Shown piece after piece: positions 16,925 to 30,789 of a DNA stretch of 64,000 nucleotides (positions are counted from its first letter, which is position 1; each line of letters opens with the position of its first letter). Source of the DNA: Thioclava electrotropha. GTDB lineage: Bacteria > Pseudomonadota > Alphaproteobacteria > Rhodobacterales > Rhodobacteraceae. The DNA is taken from assembly GCF_002085925.2 (NCBI RefSeq), contig NZ_CP053562.1, forward strand, positions 2,150,001 through 2,214,000, read 5' to 3'. Made by a program: the position numbers and the translations under genes. The notes under the pieces were generated by a model that worked only from the letters and a program-made list of their open reading frames with translations, was not told the origin of the DNA and ran no database searches.

Positions 16925-18511
16925 TCAGATCTTCACCCAGGCCGCGCCATTCGGGCCGAGCGACAGCGTGCCGCCCTCCAGCGTTGCGGCAAGGCAGGGG
17001 CCGACGAGCTCGCCATCCGCCTCGAGCGTCACCGGATCGGGGCCGAGGTTGAAGTAGCAGGCGAATTTCATCGCGCCATCGTCGCGGATGAAGCCGAGCA
17101 CCGGATCGGGCAGGTCGAGGAATTCCGACGTGCCCTCGCGCAGCACCGGGTTTTCCTTCCGGAAAGCCAGAACGCGGCGGTAATAGGCGAGCACCGAGCC
17201 CTCATCGGCCTCTTCCAGCGCGACGGCGCGGGCCGCTTGCGGCGGCTTTACCGGCAGCCACGGCTCGGCCTTGGAGAAGCCCGCATTCGTGCTCTCGTCC
17301 CAGACCATCGGCGTGCGGCAACCGTCGCGGCCCTTGTTCTCGGGCCAGAAGCGCAGGCCGGGCGGGTCGGTCAGCTCGTGATATTCCATCTCGGTCTCGG
17401 TCTGGCCGAGTTCCTCGCCCTGATAGATCCCGATCGTGCCCTGGAAGGATGCGAGCATCGCGATGGCCAGCCGCGCGATGCTGTCCTCGGTGCCGTATTT
17501 CGCCCAGCGGGTGACATGGCGCTGCACGTCGTGGTTCGAGAACGACCAGCTCGGCCAGCCGTCGGGCGCACCCTTGAAGAAGCCCTCGATCTTGCCGCGG
17601 AAATGCGCGGGCGTGAACTTCGGCCCCAGCATGTCGAAGCTGTAGGCCATGTGCAGACGGTCATCGCCGCGGGTGTATTCTTCCATGATGCCGAGCGCGC
17701 GATGGGGAGCTTCACCCACTTCGCCGATCAGCGTGCGCGCCTCGTGGTCGTCCATCACCGCGCGCATCTTCTTGAGGAAGGGGATGTTCTCGGGGCGGTT
17801 CTTGTCGAACTCGTGGTCCTGCATGTCGTAGGTCGAGACCGGCGGCCAACGCTCGGGATCGGGGTCCATCGCCGGATTGTCGCGCAGCTCGGGGTCGTGG
17901 AAGTAGTAGTTCACCGTATCGAGGCGGAAGCCGTCAACGCCGCGATCCAGCCAGAAGCGGAACACGTCGAGCAATTCTTCCTGCACCTCGGGATTGTGCA
18001 GGTTCAGGTCGGGCTGCTCGATCAGGAAGTTATGCAGGTAATACTGGCCGCGCTCGGGGGCGTATTCCCATGACGAGCCGCCGAACACCGCCTGCCAGTT
18101 GTTGGGCGGGCTGCCATCGGGCTTGGGGTCGGCCCAGACATACCAGTCCTTCTTTGCGCCGCCCTTCTTGGCGTCCTTGAACCACGGATGCTGATCGGAG
18201 CTGTGCGAGATCACCTGATCGATCACGACTTTCAGGCCCAGCTCATGGGCGCGTGCCACCAGCGCGTCAAAATCCTCCAGCGTGCCGAATTGCGGATCGA
18301 TGCCGCGATAATCGGAGACGTCATAGCCCATATCGGCCATCGGCGAGGTGAAGATCGGCGACAGCCAGATCGCATCGACGCCCAGCGAGGCGACATGATC
18401 GAGCCTGCGCGTGATCCCCTTCAGATCACCGATCCCGTCGCCCGAGTCGTCTTGAAAGCTACGCGGATAAATCTGGTAGATAACCGCCCCGCGCCACCAA
18501 TCCTTCGCCAT
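16925..18511 (-). CDS. Alpha-glucosidase (GH13, oligo-1,6-glucosidase type)
   Basis: A 528-residue cytoplasmic GH13 hydrolase starting WWRGAVIYQIYPRSFQDD. Conserved GH13 regions are visible: region I DQVISHSS, region II GFRLDTVNYY with the nucleophile Asp, region III with the acid Glu in IGEVGEAPH, and region IV FSNHDVQR. It would cut short alpha-glucans or related disaccharides to glucose. It diverges from glgP across 166 bases, so it probably processes oligosaccharides released from glycogen or taken up from outside. The exact bond preference (1,4 or 1,6; isomaltose, trehalose or sucrose) is not decidable here. Confidence 0.9.
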   Translation of the reverse strand: MAKDWWRGAVIYQIYPRSFQDDSGDGIGDLKGITRRLDHVASLGVDAIWLSPIFTSPMADMGYDVSDYRGIDPQFGTLEDFDALVARAHELGLKVVIDQVISHSSDQHPWFKDAKKGGAKKDWYVWADPKPDGSPPNNWQAVFGGSSWEYAPERGQYYLHNFLIEQPDLNLHNPEVQEELLDVFRFWLDRGVDGFRLDTVNYYFHDPELRDNPAMDPDPERWPPVSTYDMQDHEFDKNRPENIPFLKKMRAVMDDHEARTLIGEVGEAPHRALGIMEEYTRGDDRLHMAYSFDMLGPKFTPAHFRGKIEGFFKGAPDGWPSWSFSNHDVQRHVTRWAKYGTEDSIARLAIAMLASFQGTIGIYQGEELGQTETEMEYHELTDPPGLRFWPENKGRDGCRTPMVWDESTNAGFSKAEPWLPVKPPQAARAVALEEADEGSVLAYYRRVLAFRKENPVLREGTSEFLDLPDPVLGFIRDDGAMKFACYFNLGPDPVTLEADGELVGPCLAATLEGGTLSLGPNGAAWVKI

Positions 18512-18565
18512 GAATCGCTCCTCTTTCAGTTTCCTGTTGCCCGTTATCGCGGCAAGGGTAGACTT

Positions 18566-18577
18566 GTTAGCGCAAAC
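18566..18577. promoter_or_regulatory. Candidate LacI-family operator between alpha-glucosidase and glgP
   Basis: GTTAGCGCAAAC is a near-perfect dyad of the form GTTnGCGCnAAC, the CG-centred pattern typical of LacI-family sites in sugar regulons. It lies 55 bases upstream of the alpha-glucosidase start in the divergent region. No LacI regulator gene is in the window. Confidence 0.4.
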
Positions 18578-18612
18578 GGCAACCGCCGCTCAGGCCGTTT
18601 CTGCGCCTTCGC

Positions 18613-18642
18613 TTGACCTTGAGCAGGGGGCGGCACATCAAT
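18613..18642 (+). promoter_or_regulatory. Weak sigma70-type promoter candidate for the glycogen operon
   Basis: TTGACC at 18613-18618 and ATCAAT at 18637-18642 are 18 bases apart and lie 36 bases before the glgP start. The -35 box is good and the -10 box is poor. Confidence 0.3.
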
Positions 18643-18677
18643 CAATTGCTATCTGACGCGTTCCGGAGACCTCCCCC

Positions 18678-21074
18678 TTGAAAGACACCCAATTGCCCAG
18701 TGCCGAGACAGTTCGCGAAGAAATTCTGCACCACATCACTTTTTCGATGGGCAAGGATCCCGATCACGCCTCGGTCTATGACTGGCGCATGGCGCTGTCT
18801 CTGGCGATCCGCGACCGGGTCGTGGCGCCGTGGTTCGCAGCGACCCGGCGGACATGGGAAGAGGGGCGCAAGCGCGTCTATTATCTCTCGATGGAATTCC
18901 TGATCGGGCGGATGCTGGAGGATGCCGCGATCAACCTCGGTCTGCGCGCCACCTGCCGCGAGGCGATGGAGGCGCTTGGACAGGACTGGGAGGCCGTGGT
19001 CGAGAACGAACCCGACGCGGCGCTTGGCAATGGCGGGCTAGGGCGGTTGGCCGCGTGCTACATGGAGAGCATGGCGACGCTGGGCTGTCCCGGCTACGGT
19101 TATGGCATCCGCTATGAACACGGTCTCTTCAAGCAGCGCTTCGAGGGCGGGCGACAGGTCGAGACGCCGGAGGACTGGCTCAAGCAGCGCCACCCGTGGG
19201 AATTCGAGCGTCCCGAAGCCGCCTATGAGATCGGCTTCAAGGGCCATGTCGAAACGCTGGACGGCAAGCCGCATTGGGTGCCGGGCGAGACCGTTCTGGC
19301 CGAGGCCTATGACATGCCGATCATCGGCTGGGAGGGCAAATGGGCGAACACGCTGCGGCTCTGGTCGGCCAAGCCCACCGAGCAGTTTGACCTCGCGCGG
19401 TTCAATCATGGCGATTACGCCGCCGCGGCCGAACCCGAGGCGCTGGCGCGCACGCTATCTCGCGTCCTTTATCCCGATGACACGACCTATGCGGGCAAGG
19501 AATTGCGCCTCAAGCAGGAGTATTTCCTGACCTCCGCCGCGCTGCAGGACATCATGCGCCGCCATCTGGCCGCCGGGCATACGATCGAGGAACTGCCGGA
19601 GTTCGTCGCGATCCAGATGAACGACACGCATCCGGCGATCGCGGGGCCGGAGCTGATCCGCATCCTCACCGATCTGCATGACATGGAGTTCGACGCCGCG
19701 CTCGACATCACCATGCAATGTCTGGGCTACACCAACCACACGCTGTTGCCTGAGGCGCTGGAGCGTTGGGCGACCTATCTGATGGGCACCGTGCTGCCGC
19801 GCCATATGCAGATCATCGAAAAGATCGACAGCTGGCACCGGCGCAAATTCCCCAAACGCGCGCATTACGTCGGCATCGTGAAGCATCAGGAAGTGCGGAT
19901 GGGCGAGCTGGCCTTCATCACCTCGCATAAGGTCAACGGCGTCTCTGCGCTCCATACCGAGCTGATCAAGCGCAACCTGTTCCCGGAACTCGACCGGCTG
20001 CATCCCGGACGCATCATCAACCAGACCAACGGGATCACGCCGCGCCGCTGGCTGCGGATGGCCAATGGCGAACTGTCGCATCTGATCATCGACACGATCG
20101 GCGATGGGTGGGAGGCCGATCTCGACAAGCTGCGCGGGCTGGAGGCTTACGCCGAGGATGCGAGCTTCCGCGACGCTTTCATGGCCGCGAAACGGCGCAA
20201 CAAGGTGCATCTGGCGGATTGGGTGCGCGACACGCAAGGGATCACCCTCGACCCCGATGCGATCTTCGACATTCAGGTCAAGCGCATCCACGAATACAAG
20301 CGCCAGCTGCTCAACATCCTGCAGACCATTGCCGAATGGCACGCGATCCGCGAGAACCCGCAGGCCGAGTTCCAGCCCCGCGTGAAGATCTTCGGCGGCA
20401 AGGCGGCGCCGGGCTATCACACCGCGAAACAGATCATCCGGCTGATCAATGACGTGGCCGAGGTGGTCAATAACGACCCTTACGTCGACGGGCGTCTCAA
20501 GATCGTCTATCCGCCGAACTACAATGTCTCCATGGCCGAGCGGCTGATCCCGGCGGCGGACCTGTCAGAGCAGATCTCGACCGCGGGCAAGGAAGCCTCC
20601 GGCACTGGCAACATGAAATTCGCACTGAACGGCGCGCTGACAATCGGCACGCTCGATGGCGCGAATGTGGAAATTCGTGAACAGGTTGGCGCGGAGAACT
20701 TCTTCCTCTTCGGCATGACCGCCGATGAGGTGATGGAGCGCCGGCGCGATCCCGAACATGCGCGCCACGCCATCCTTGCAAGCCAGCCTTTGCAGGACGT
20801 GCTGCAGATGATCGCCGAGGGACGGTTTTCTCCTGAGGAACCGGAACGCTATCACGATCTTGTTCATAATATGTGGCACAGCGATTATTTCCTCGTGGCT
20901 TCCGATTTCGACGCCTACGCGGCGGCCCAGAAAGAGGTGGACACAGCCTTCGCCGATCGCGCAGGCTGGGCGAAGATGGCTGTTTTGAACACCGCGCGGA
21001 TGGGGTTCTTCTCCTCCGACCGGGCGATCAAGGGCTACATGGACGAGATCTGGACCACGCAATCGGCCCTGTGA
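18678..21074 (+). CDS. glgP: Glycogen phosphorylase
   Basis: A 798-residue cytosolic PLP enzyme that releases glucose 1-phosphate from the non-reducing ends of glycogen. The start is TTG 18678, preceded by GGAG nine bases upstream; the next in-frame Met would remove 23 residues including conserved sequence. Recognisable family segments are YYLSMEFLIGR, GNGGLGRLAACYMES, NQTNGITPRRW and the PLP-lysine region SGTGNMKFALNGALTIGTLDG. It is the first gene of a six-gene glycogen operon, followed 13 bases later by glgB. Full length and intact. Confidence 0.96.
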   Translation: MKDTQLPSAETVREEILHHITFSMGKDPDHASVYDWRMALSLAIRDRVVAPWFAATRRTWEEGRKRVYYLSMEFLIGRMLEDAAINLGLRATCREAMEALGQDWEAVVENEPDAALGNGGLGRLAACYMESMATLGCPGYGYGIRYEHGLFKQRFEGGRQVETPEDWLKQRHPWEFERPEAAYEIGFKGHVETLDGKPHWVPGETVLAEAYDMPIIGWEGKWANTLRLWSAKPTEQFDLARFNHGDYAAAAEPEALARTLSRVLYPDDTTYAGKELRLKQEYFLTSAALQDIMRRHLAAGHTIEELPEFVAIQMNDTHPAIAGPELIRILTDLHDMEFDAALDITMQCLGYTNHTLLPEALERWATYLMGTVLPRHMQIIEKIDSWHRRKFPKRAHYVGIVKHQEVRMGELAFITSHKVNGVSALHTELIKRNLFPELDRLHPGRIINQTNGITPRRWLRMANGELSHLIIDTIGDGWEADLDKLRGLEAYAEDASFRDAFMAAKRRNKVHLADWVRDTQGITLDPDAIFDIQVKRIHEYKRQLLNILQTIAEWHAIRENPQAEFQPRVKIFGGKAAPGYHTAKQIIRLINDVAEVVNNDPYVDGRLKIVYPPNYNVSMAERLIPAADLSEQISTAGKEASGTGNMKFALNGALTIGTLDGANVEIREQVGAENFFLFGMTADEVMERRRDPEHARHAILASQPLQDVLQMIAEGRFSPEEPERYHDLVHNMWHSDYFLVASDFDAYAAAQKEVDTAFADRAGWAKMAVLNTARMGFFSSDRAIKGYMDEIWTTQSAL

Positions 21075-21087
21075 ACCAAGGAGCGCT

Positions 21088-23232
21088 ATGACACTTTCCC
21101 GCGACGAGGCCGAAGCGCTTATCCACGCGCAACATCCCGATCCGTTTTCCGTGCTGGGGCTGCATGACGGGGAAATCGTGGCGCTTGTGCCCGGCGCCGA
21201 AGAGGTCTGGGCGCTTGGCAAGACAGAGGTCGCGCTGGAGCCCGTCGTGCCGGGGATCTTCATCGGCAAATGGACCGAGGAAACCTACCGTCTGCGCGCG
21301 CGGCACGATCAGACGACATGGGATTTCGACGACCCTTACGGCTTCGCGCCGGTGCTCGGCGCGATCGACGAATACCTGATCGGGGAGGGGACGCATACGC
21401 GGCTCTGGGAGAAGCTCGGCGCCCATGTGATTACCCATCAGGACGTCGAAGGCGTTCATTTCGCGGTCTGGGCGCCCAATGCGCGCCGCGTCTCGGTCGT
21501 GGGCGATTTCAATTTCTGGGACGGCCGCCGCCACCAGATGCGCCGCATCGGCGCGTCCGGCGTGTGGGAGATTTTCGTTCCCGGCATCCATGCAGGCGCG
21601 CTCTACAAATACGAGTTGCTCGACACCGAAGGCACGGTGCTGCCGCTGAAGGCCGACCCGGTCGGTTTCGGCGCAGAGCACCCGCCCGCGCAGGCCTCGG
21701 TCGTGCGCAAGCTTGGGCGGCATCGCTTCGGCGACAGTGCATGGTGTCAGACCCGCGCCGAGGCGCAGGAACGCCACGCGCCGATCTCGGTCTACGAGGT
21801 GCACCTGGGCTCTTGGATGCGGGTCTGGGACGAGGGGGGCAGGCCGCTCTCGTATCACGAACTGGCCGAGAAGCTGGTCGATTACGTCTGCGACATGGGC
21901 TTCACCCATATCGAGCTGCTTCCCATTACCGAACATCCGTTCGACGGCTCCTGGGGCTATCAGCCGATCGGGCTTTACGCGCCGACGATCCGCCACGGCC
22001 GCCCCGAGGAATTCGCGGAATTCGTGGATGCGGCGCACCGGCGGGGCCTCGGTGTGATCCTCGACTGGGTGCCCGGGCATTTCCCGACCGACGATCACGG
22101 GTTGAGACATTTCGACGGCACGGCGCTCTATGAACATGCCGACCCGAAAGAGGGTTTCCATCAGGACTGGAACACGCTGATCTACAATTACGGGCGGCGG
22201 GAAGTGTCCAACTACCTGCTCGCCAACGCCTTGTTCTGGCTGGAGGAATATCACCTAGACGGGCTGCGCGTGGATGCGGTTGCCTCGATGCTCTACCGCG
22301 ACTACTCGCGCGCGGCCGGCGAATGGGTGCCCAACAAATATGGCGGGCGCGAGAACCTCGAGGCGATCGAATTCCTGCAAAACATGAACGCGGCCTCTTA
22401 TGGCGGCGCGGAAGGCATCATGACGGTGGCGGAGGAAAGCACCGCCTATCCCGGTGTCACGCGCCCCGTGCATGAGGATGGGTTGGGCTTCGGCTACAAG
22501 TGGAACATGGGCTGGATGAACGACTCCTTGCGCTATTTCGCGCGCGATCCGCTCTATCGCAAGTTCCACCACAGCGAGTTGACCTTCGCGAGCTCGTACA
22601 TTTACAGCGAGAATTTCATCCTGCCGATCAGCCATGACGAGGTCGTCCATGGCAAGGGCTCGATGCTTGGCAAGATGCCCGGCAACGACCCCGAGAAATA
22701 CGCCAATCTGCGCGCCTTCTACGCCTTCCAATGGGCGCATCCGGGCAAGAAGCTTTTGTTCATGGGGCAGGAATTCGGCCAATGGTCGGAATGGAGCCAT
22801 GAGCGCGAGCTGGACTGGTATCTGCTCGACGATCCGCGCCACGAGGGGCTGCGCGCGCTGGTACGCGATCTCAACCGGCTTTACCGCGAGACGCCCGCGC
22901 TGCATTGGGGCGATTGCGAGCCGGAGGGGTTCGAATGGATCTCCGCCGACGATTCCGAGGCCTCAGTCTTCATCTTCGAACGCCGCGCGCCCGGGTCCGA
23001 TCCGGTCGTGGTGGTCGCGAACCTGACCCCGGTCGAACACAGCTACCGCATCGGCCTGCCGCTGGACGGCGAGTGGTGCGAGATACTCAACACGGATTCC
23101 GGTTTCTACGGCGGCGAGAACCGCGGCAATCTCGGTGCGATCCGCGCCGAAGACCACGCGCAGGGGCGCTGCGCCCAGAGCGCGGAGGTGTATCTGCCGC
23201 CGCTGTCAGTCGTGATGTTCACGCCCGCGTAA
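21088..23232 (+). CDS. glgB: 1,4-alpha-glucan branching enzyme
   Basis: 714 residues with an N-terminal CBM48-like domain ([25 protein letters not shown]) and a GH13 catalytic barrel. Catalytic regions are visible: [12 protein letters not shown] with the nucleophile Asp, MTVAEEST with the Glu acid, and [14 protein letters not shown]. It makes the alpha-1,6 branches of glycogen by transferring cut alpha-1,4 chains. It lies between glgP and glgC, 13 bases after glgP and 26 before glgC, so the genes are co-transcribed. Typical length for the short-N-terminus class. Confidence 0.96.
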   Translation: MTLSRDEAEALIHAQHPDPFSVLGLHDGEIVALVPGAEEVWALGKTEVALEPVVPGIFIGKWTEETYRLRARHDQTTWDFDDPYGFAPVLGAIDEYLIGEGTHTRLWEKLGAHVITHQDVEGVHFAVWAPNARRVSVVGDFNFWDGRRHQMRRIGASGVWEIFVPGIHAGALYKYELLDTEGTVLPLKADPVGFGAEHPPAQASVVRKLGRHRFGDSAWCQTRAEAQERHAPISVYEVHLGSWMRVWDEGGRPLSYHELAEKLVDYVCDMGFTHIELLPITEHPFDGSWGYQPIGLYAPTIRHGRPEEFAEFVDAAHRRGLGVILDWVPGHFPTDDHGLRHFDGTALYEHADPKEGFHQDWNTLIYNYGRREVSNYLLANALFWLEEYHLDGLRVDAVASMLYRDYSRAAGEWVPNKYGGRENLEAIEFLQNMNAASYGGAEGIMTVAEESTAYPGVTRPVHEDGLGFGYKWNMGWMNDSLRYFARDPLYRKFHHSELTFASSYIYSENFILPISHDEVVHGKGSMLGKMPGNDPEKYANLRAFYAFQWAHPGKKLLFMGQEFGQWSEWSHERELDWYLLDDPRHEGLRALVRDLNRLYRETPALHWGDCEPEGFEWISADDSEASVFIFERRAPGSDPVVVVANLTPVEHSYRIGLPLDGEWCEILNTDSGFYGGENRGNLGAIRAEDHAQGRCAQSAEVYLPPLSVVMFTPA

Positions 23233-23258
23233 GCGGTGCCCAGAGGAGGGGGAGGAAT

Positions 23259-24530
23259 ATGAAACCACAGCCCAACACACGCCTGAGCGCGCAGGCCATG
23301 GCCTTCGTGCTGGCGGGCGGCCGGGGGAGCCGCTTGAAGGAACTGACCGACCGGCGCGCGAAACCCGCCGTCTATTTCGGCGGCAAGACCCGGATCATCG
23401 ATTTCGCCCTGTCGAACGCGCTCAACTCCGGCATCCGCAAGATGGCGATCGCCACGCAATACAAGGCGCATTCGCTGATCCGCCACATCCAGCGCGGCTG
23501 GGACTTCTTCCGCGCCGAGCGGAACGAATATCTCGACATCCTGCCCGCGAGCCAACGCGTGGCCGACAGCCGCTGGTATGCAGGCACTGCCGACGCGGTG
23601 GCGCAGAACATTGATATTATTGAAGATTACGGCGTGAAATACGTCATCATCCTCGCCGGTGACCACATCTACAAGATGGATTACGAGGTGATGCTGCGCC
23701 AGCATGTCGACACCAAGGCCGATGTCACGATCGGCTGTCTGACCGTGCCGCGGATGGAGGCGACCGCTTTCGGCGTGATGGCGATCGACAAGACCGGACA
23801 GATCACCGATTTCCTCGAAAAGCCCGCCGATCCGCCCGGGATGCCCGGCGATCCCGATCATGCTCTGGCCTCGATGGGGATCTATGTCTTCGATTGGCAA
23901 TTCCTGCGCGAATTGCTGATCCGCGACATGGAAGACCCGAATTCGTCCCATGATTTCGGCCATGACCTGATCCCGCAGATCGTCAAACACGGCAAGGCGA
24001 TGGCGCATAAGTTCTCGGATAGCTGCGTGACGACGGGGCTCGAGACAGAGCCGTACTGGCGCGACGTGGGCACGGTGGATGCCTTCTGGCAGGCCAATAT
24101 CGACCTGACCGATTTCACGCCGAAGCTCGACCTCTACGACACCGAATGGCCGATCTGGACCTATGCCGAGATCGTGCCGCCCGCGAAATTCATCCATGAC
24201 GAGGATGGCAGACGCGGCTCGGCAATCTCCTCGCTGGTCTCGGGCGACTGCATCGTGTCCGGCGCGGAGGTGCGCAATTCGCTGCTCTATACCGGCGTGC
24301 GCGCGCATAGTTTCGCGAGCCTGGAGGAGGCCGTGGTGCTGCCTTACGTCGATATCGGGCGGCATGCGCGGCTGAGCCAATGCGTGATCGACCGCGGCGT
24401 GCATATTCCCGAAGGACTCGTCGTGGGCGAAGACCCGGAGGAGGACGAGAAGTGGTTCCGCCGGTCGGAAGGCGGCGTCGTGCTGATCACGCAGACTATG
24501 CTCGACAAACGCGCGGCGGCATTGGACTAA
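23259..24530 (+). CDS. glgC: Glucose-1-phosphate adenylyltransferase (ADP-glucose pyrophosphorylase)
   Basis: 423 residues; makes ADP-glucose from ATP and glucose 1-phosphate, the committed step of glycogen synthesis. ATG 23259 follows a strong GAGGAGGGGGAGGA site; in-frame upstream codons overlap glgB and are not real. The nucleotide-binding loop [13 protein letters not shown], the FVLAGG start and [19 protein letters not shown] are present, as are [11 protein letters not shown] and [12 protein letters not shown]. Enzymes of this family are allosteric (fructose 6-phosphate or pyruvate in this group). A dispersed repeat hairpin separates it from glgA. Confidence 0.96.
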   Translation: MKPQPNTRLSAQAMAFVLAGGRGSRLKELTDRRAKPAVYFGGKTRIIDFALSNALNSGIRKMAIATQYKAHSLIRHIQRGWDFFRAERNEYLDILPASQRVADSRWYAGTADAVAQNIDIIEDYGVKYVIILAGDHIYKMDYEVMLRQHVDTKADVTIGCLTVPRMEATAFGVMAIDKTGQITDFLEKPADPPGMPGDPDHALASMGIYVFDWQFLRELLIRDMEDPNSSHDFGHDLIPQIVKHGKAMAHKFSDSCVTTGLETEPYWRDVGTVDAFWQANIDLTDFTPKLDLYDTEWPIWTYAEIVPPAKFIHDEDGRRGSAISSLVSGDCIVSGAEVRNSLLYTGVRAHSFASLEEAVVLPYVDIGRHARLSQCVIDRGVHIPEGLVVGEDPEEDEKWFRRSEGGVVLITQTMLDKRAAALD

Positions 24531-24540
24531 CGGGGGCAGA

Positions 24541-24587
24541 GAGCGGGGCGCTGCCCCGCGCCCCGGGATATTTGGAAAGAGCGAAGA
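24541..24587 (+). repeat. Dispersed GGGATATTT intergenic repeat, copy A
   Basis: A stem GCGGGGC/GCCCCGC with triloop GCT is followed by GCCCCGGGATATTTGGAAAGAGCGAAG. It is in the same order and orientation relative to the upstream gene (glgC) as copies at 53731-53794 and 58539-58585. Its end also supplies the purine-rich stretch before the glgA start. Confidence 0.7.
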
Positions 24588-24588
24588 T

Positions 24589-26006
24589 ATGAAACGCGTG
24601 CTCTCGGTTGCGTCAGAAGCGGTTCCGCTGATCAAGACGGGCGGTCTGGCCGATGTGGCAGGCGCATTGCCCGCCGCCCTCAAAGGGCAGGGCTGGGAGA
24701 TGCGGGTGATGATCCCGGCCTATCGCGGGATTCTGAAAAAGCTGAAATCACCGAAGCCGGTATGGGAAAGCGAGAGCCTCTATGGCGGCCCGGCGCGGCT
24801 GGTGCTGGGCAAGACGGGTGGCATCGAGGTTCTGGCGCTGCAGGCCGACCACCTGTTCGACCGGGACGGGGGGCCGTATTCGCAAGACGGGCGCGACTAC
24901 CCCGACAATGCCGAACGCTTCGCAGCGCTCAGTTTCGTCGCAGCCGAGATCGCGCGCGAGGGCGCGGGCAAATGGCAGCCCGATCTGGTGCATTGCCACG
25001 ATTGGCAGACCGGGCTCGTGCCATGGTATCTGCGCGGCACCGGCATCCCGACCGTGATGACCATCCACAATATCGCATTTCAGGGCCGGTTCGGCCGCGA
25101 CAAGCTGGCGGCGCTCGGGCTGCAGACCTGGGATTTCACCCGCGAGGGTGTGGAATTCTGGGGCGACATCTCGACGCTGAAAGCCGGGCTGGTTGCGGCG
25201 AGCGCGATCACCACGGTCAGCCCGCGCTACGCAGAAGAGCTGATGCGCGGCGAGTTCGGCATGGGGCTGGAAGGTGTCATTCAGGCGCGCGCGGGCGATC
25301 TGCACGGTATTCTCAACGGCATCGATCTGGATGTCTGGAACCCCGAGACCGATCCGGAAGTAACGTCTTTCTCTGCGGCGAAATCCGGCGGAAAATCGAA
25401 GAACCGCAAAGCCTTGGAGGCCGAATTTGATCTCGATGTGCCGGGACCGCTGGCGATCCTGATCTCGCGCCTGACGCCGCAGAAGGGGATCGATTTGCTC
25501 GCTCCGGCGCTCGGGCCCTATCTCGAGGCGGGCGGCGGTCTTGCGGTGCTGGGATCGGGCGATGGCTGGGCGGAAGATGCGATGCGCGACCTTGCCGCGC
25601 GCCACCCCGGCCGGGTCGGCGTGAAGATCGGTTATGACGAGGCGCTGAGCCACCGGATGTATGCAGGCGGCGACGCGGTGCTGGTGCCCTCGCGCTTCGA
25701 GCCCTGCGGGCTGACCCAGCTCTACGGGCTTCGCTATGGCTGCCTGCCGGTGGTCTCCGCCGTGGGCGGCCTCGCCGATACGGTGGTGGGCGCGACGCCT
25801 GCGACCGAGGCTGCAGGCGCATCGACCGGGATCGTCTTCCATCCCGTCGACGATCTCGCGTTGCGGCAGGCGCTGATGAAGCTGATCGCGCTCTATGCCG
25901 ATCGCAAGGGCTGGGCCGCGATGCAGCGCCGAGCTATGAAGACCGACTGGGGCTGGGACGGATCGGCCGCACGCTACGCCGCGCTTTATGACGCGCTTCT
26001 CGCCCG

Positions 26007-26010
<4 letters not shown>
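24589..26010 (+). CDS. glgA: Glycogen synthase (ADP-glucose type)
   Basis: 473-residue GT5 glucosyltransferase that adds glucose from ADP-glucose to glycogen chains. The family signature KTGGLADVAGALP is at residues 15-27; HDWQTGLVPWYL, SPRYAEEL and the C-terminal SRFEPCGLTQLYGLRYG motif are present. It begins just after a dispersed repeat whose tail provides the ribosome binding region, and its stop overlaps the glgX start (ATGA). Confidence 0.96.
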
Positions 26011-29647
<3,637 letters not shown>

Positions 29648-29683
29648 TCCCGGCAGGCGGTAAATCCAGCCGAAAAACAAAGT

Positions 29684-29711
29684 CGGGGGGCTGAAATCGC
29701 CCCCCGTTTTC
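29684..29711 (+). terminator. Rho-independent terminator of the glycogen operon
   Basis: A GGGGGG/CCCCCC stem (29685-29690 with 29700-29705) with a 9-base loop is followed by GTTTTC. It lies 37 bases after the pgm stop. Confidence 0.75.
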
Positions 29712-29722
29712 ATACCACATTG

Positions 29723-29739
29723 ATACCGATAATCGGTAT
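29723..29739. promoter_or_regulatory. AT-rich 8-bp inverted repeat between convergent genes
   Basis: ATACCGAT-A-ATCGGTAT is a perfect 8-bp inverted repeat with a one-base spacer in an AT-rich island between the ends of pgm and the quinone oxidoreductase gene. It looks like a protein-binding dyad but has no start codon nearby. Role unknown. Confidence 0.35.
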
Positions 29740-29770
29740 TATGTAAATTATGAATGCGATTTGACACCCA

Positions 29771-30742
29771 TTATGGGGTCAAAACCGTGCTCCCGACCGT
29801 TTTCCGGCCCTCCAGCGCCTCATGGGCTGCAGCGACATCCTCTAGAGAAAAGCTCTGCGGCACGTCGATCTTGATCTCGCCTTTCCCAATCATCTCAAAG
29901 AGTTCTGCGGCGGAGTTGCGCAACCAACCCGGTTGATCCGTGTGCTGGAACAAGGTCGGACGCGTCAGGAACAGCGAGTTGCGCGCCAAATCGTTGATCT
30001 TGAACTGATCCGCCGGCCCGGAGCTTTGCCCGAAGCACACCAGCGTGCCGAACCGCTTGAGCACATCGAGCGACGTCATCACCGTATCCGCGCCGACCGA
30101 GTCATAGACCGCTGCGACGCCCGCGCCATCGGTGAGCCGTTTGACCTCTGCGCCGAAATCCTCGGACCGGTAATCAATCACCGCGTCATAGCCGTGCTCG
30201 AGCGCACGCGCGCATTTCTCAGATCCGCCAGCCGTGCCGATCGCGCGCACGCCCTTGGCCTTCAGCCATTGTCCCGCGATCGAGCCGACGCCACCCGCGG
30301 CCGCATGGAAAAGCACGGTGTCGCCAGACTTTACGGGATATGAGTGATGGATCAGGTAATGCACGGTCAGACCTTTGAGCATCACCGCCGCCGCGACCTC
30401 ATCGGAAATATCGTCCGGGATCGGCACGACGTTTTTCGCGGCCATCACCCGGTGGCTCGCATAAGCGCCGTTGGGCTGCGTATAGGCCACGCGTTGGCCG
30501 ACTTGCAGATCGACGCCGTCGCCGACCGCCTCGATGACGCCCGCCGCTTCGCCGCCGGTGATCAGATCGCTCTCGACCGGCCACGGATAAAGCCCGGTGC
30601 GGAAGTAAACATCTATGAAATTCAATCCGATAGCGGTATGTCTTAAAGTGACTTCGCCGGGACCCGGCTTGGGGACCTCGATCTCGATCTTGTGGAACTG
30701 GTCGCGCCCGCCGGGGCGCGAGATTGCCATCGCATAAGCCAT
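29771..30742 (-). CDS. qor: Quinone oxidoreductase (zeta-crystallin type, NADPH)
   Basis: 323 residues from ATG 30742 (MAYAMAISRPG), chosen for the GGAGGATAAC site directly upstream. A medium-chain dehydrogenase/reductase without the structural zinc Cys cluster; the NADPH motif AAAGGVGSIAGQ is near residue 150. It reduces quinones or enones by one- or two-electron transfer. It lies 47 bases downstream of cbbR on the same strand and may be transcribed with it, though no functional link to carbon fixation is evident. Confidence 0.9.
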   Translation of the reverse strand: MAYAMAISRPGGRDQFHKIEIEVPKPGPGEVTLRHTAIGLNFIDVYFRTGLYPWPVESDLITGGEAAGVIEAVGDGVDLQVGQRVAYTQPNGAYASHRVMAAKNVVPIPDDISDEVAAAVMLKGLTVHYLIHHSYPVKSGDTVLFHAAAGGVGSIAGQWLKAKGVRAIGTAGGSEKCARALEHGYDAVIDYRSEDFGAEVKRLTDGAGVAAVYDSVGADTVMTSLDVLKRFGTLVCFGQSSGPADQFKINDLARNSLFLTRPTLFQHTDQPGWLRNSAAELFEMIGKGEIKIDVPQSFSLEDVAAAHEALEGRKTVGSTVLTP

Positions 30743-30789
30743 GTTATCCTCCCTGTTGCCGCGCAAAGGTACTGCGCGCGGCCCCGGCG

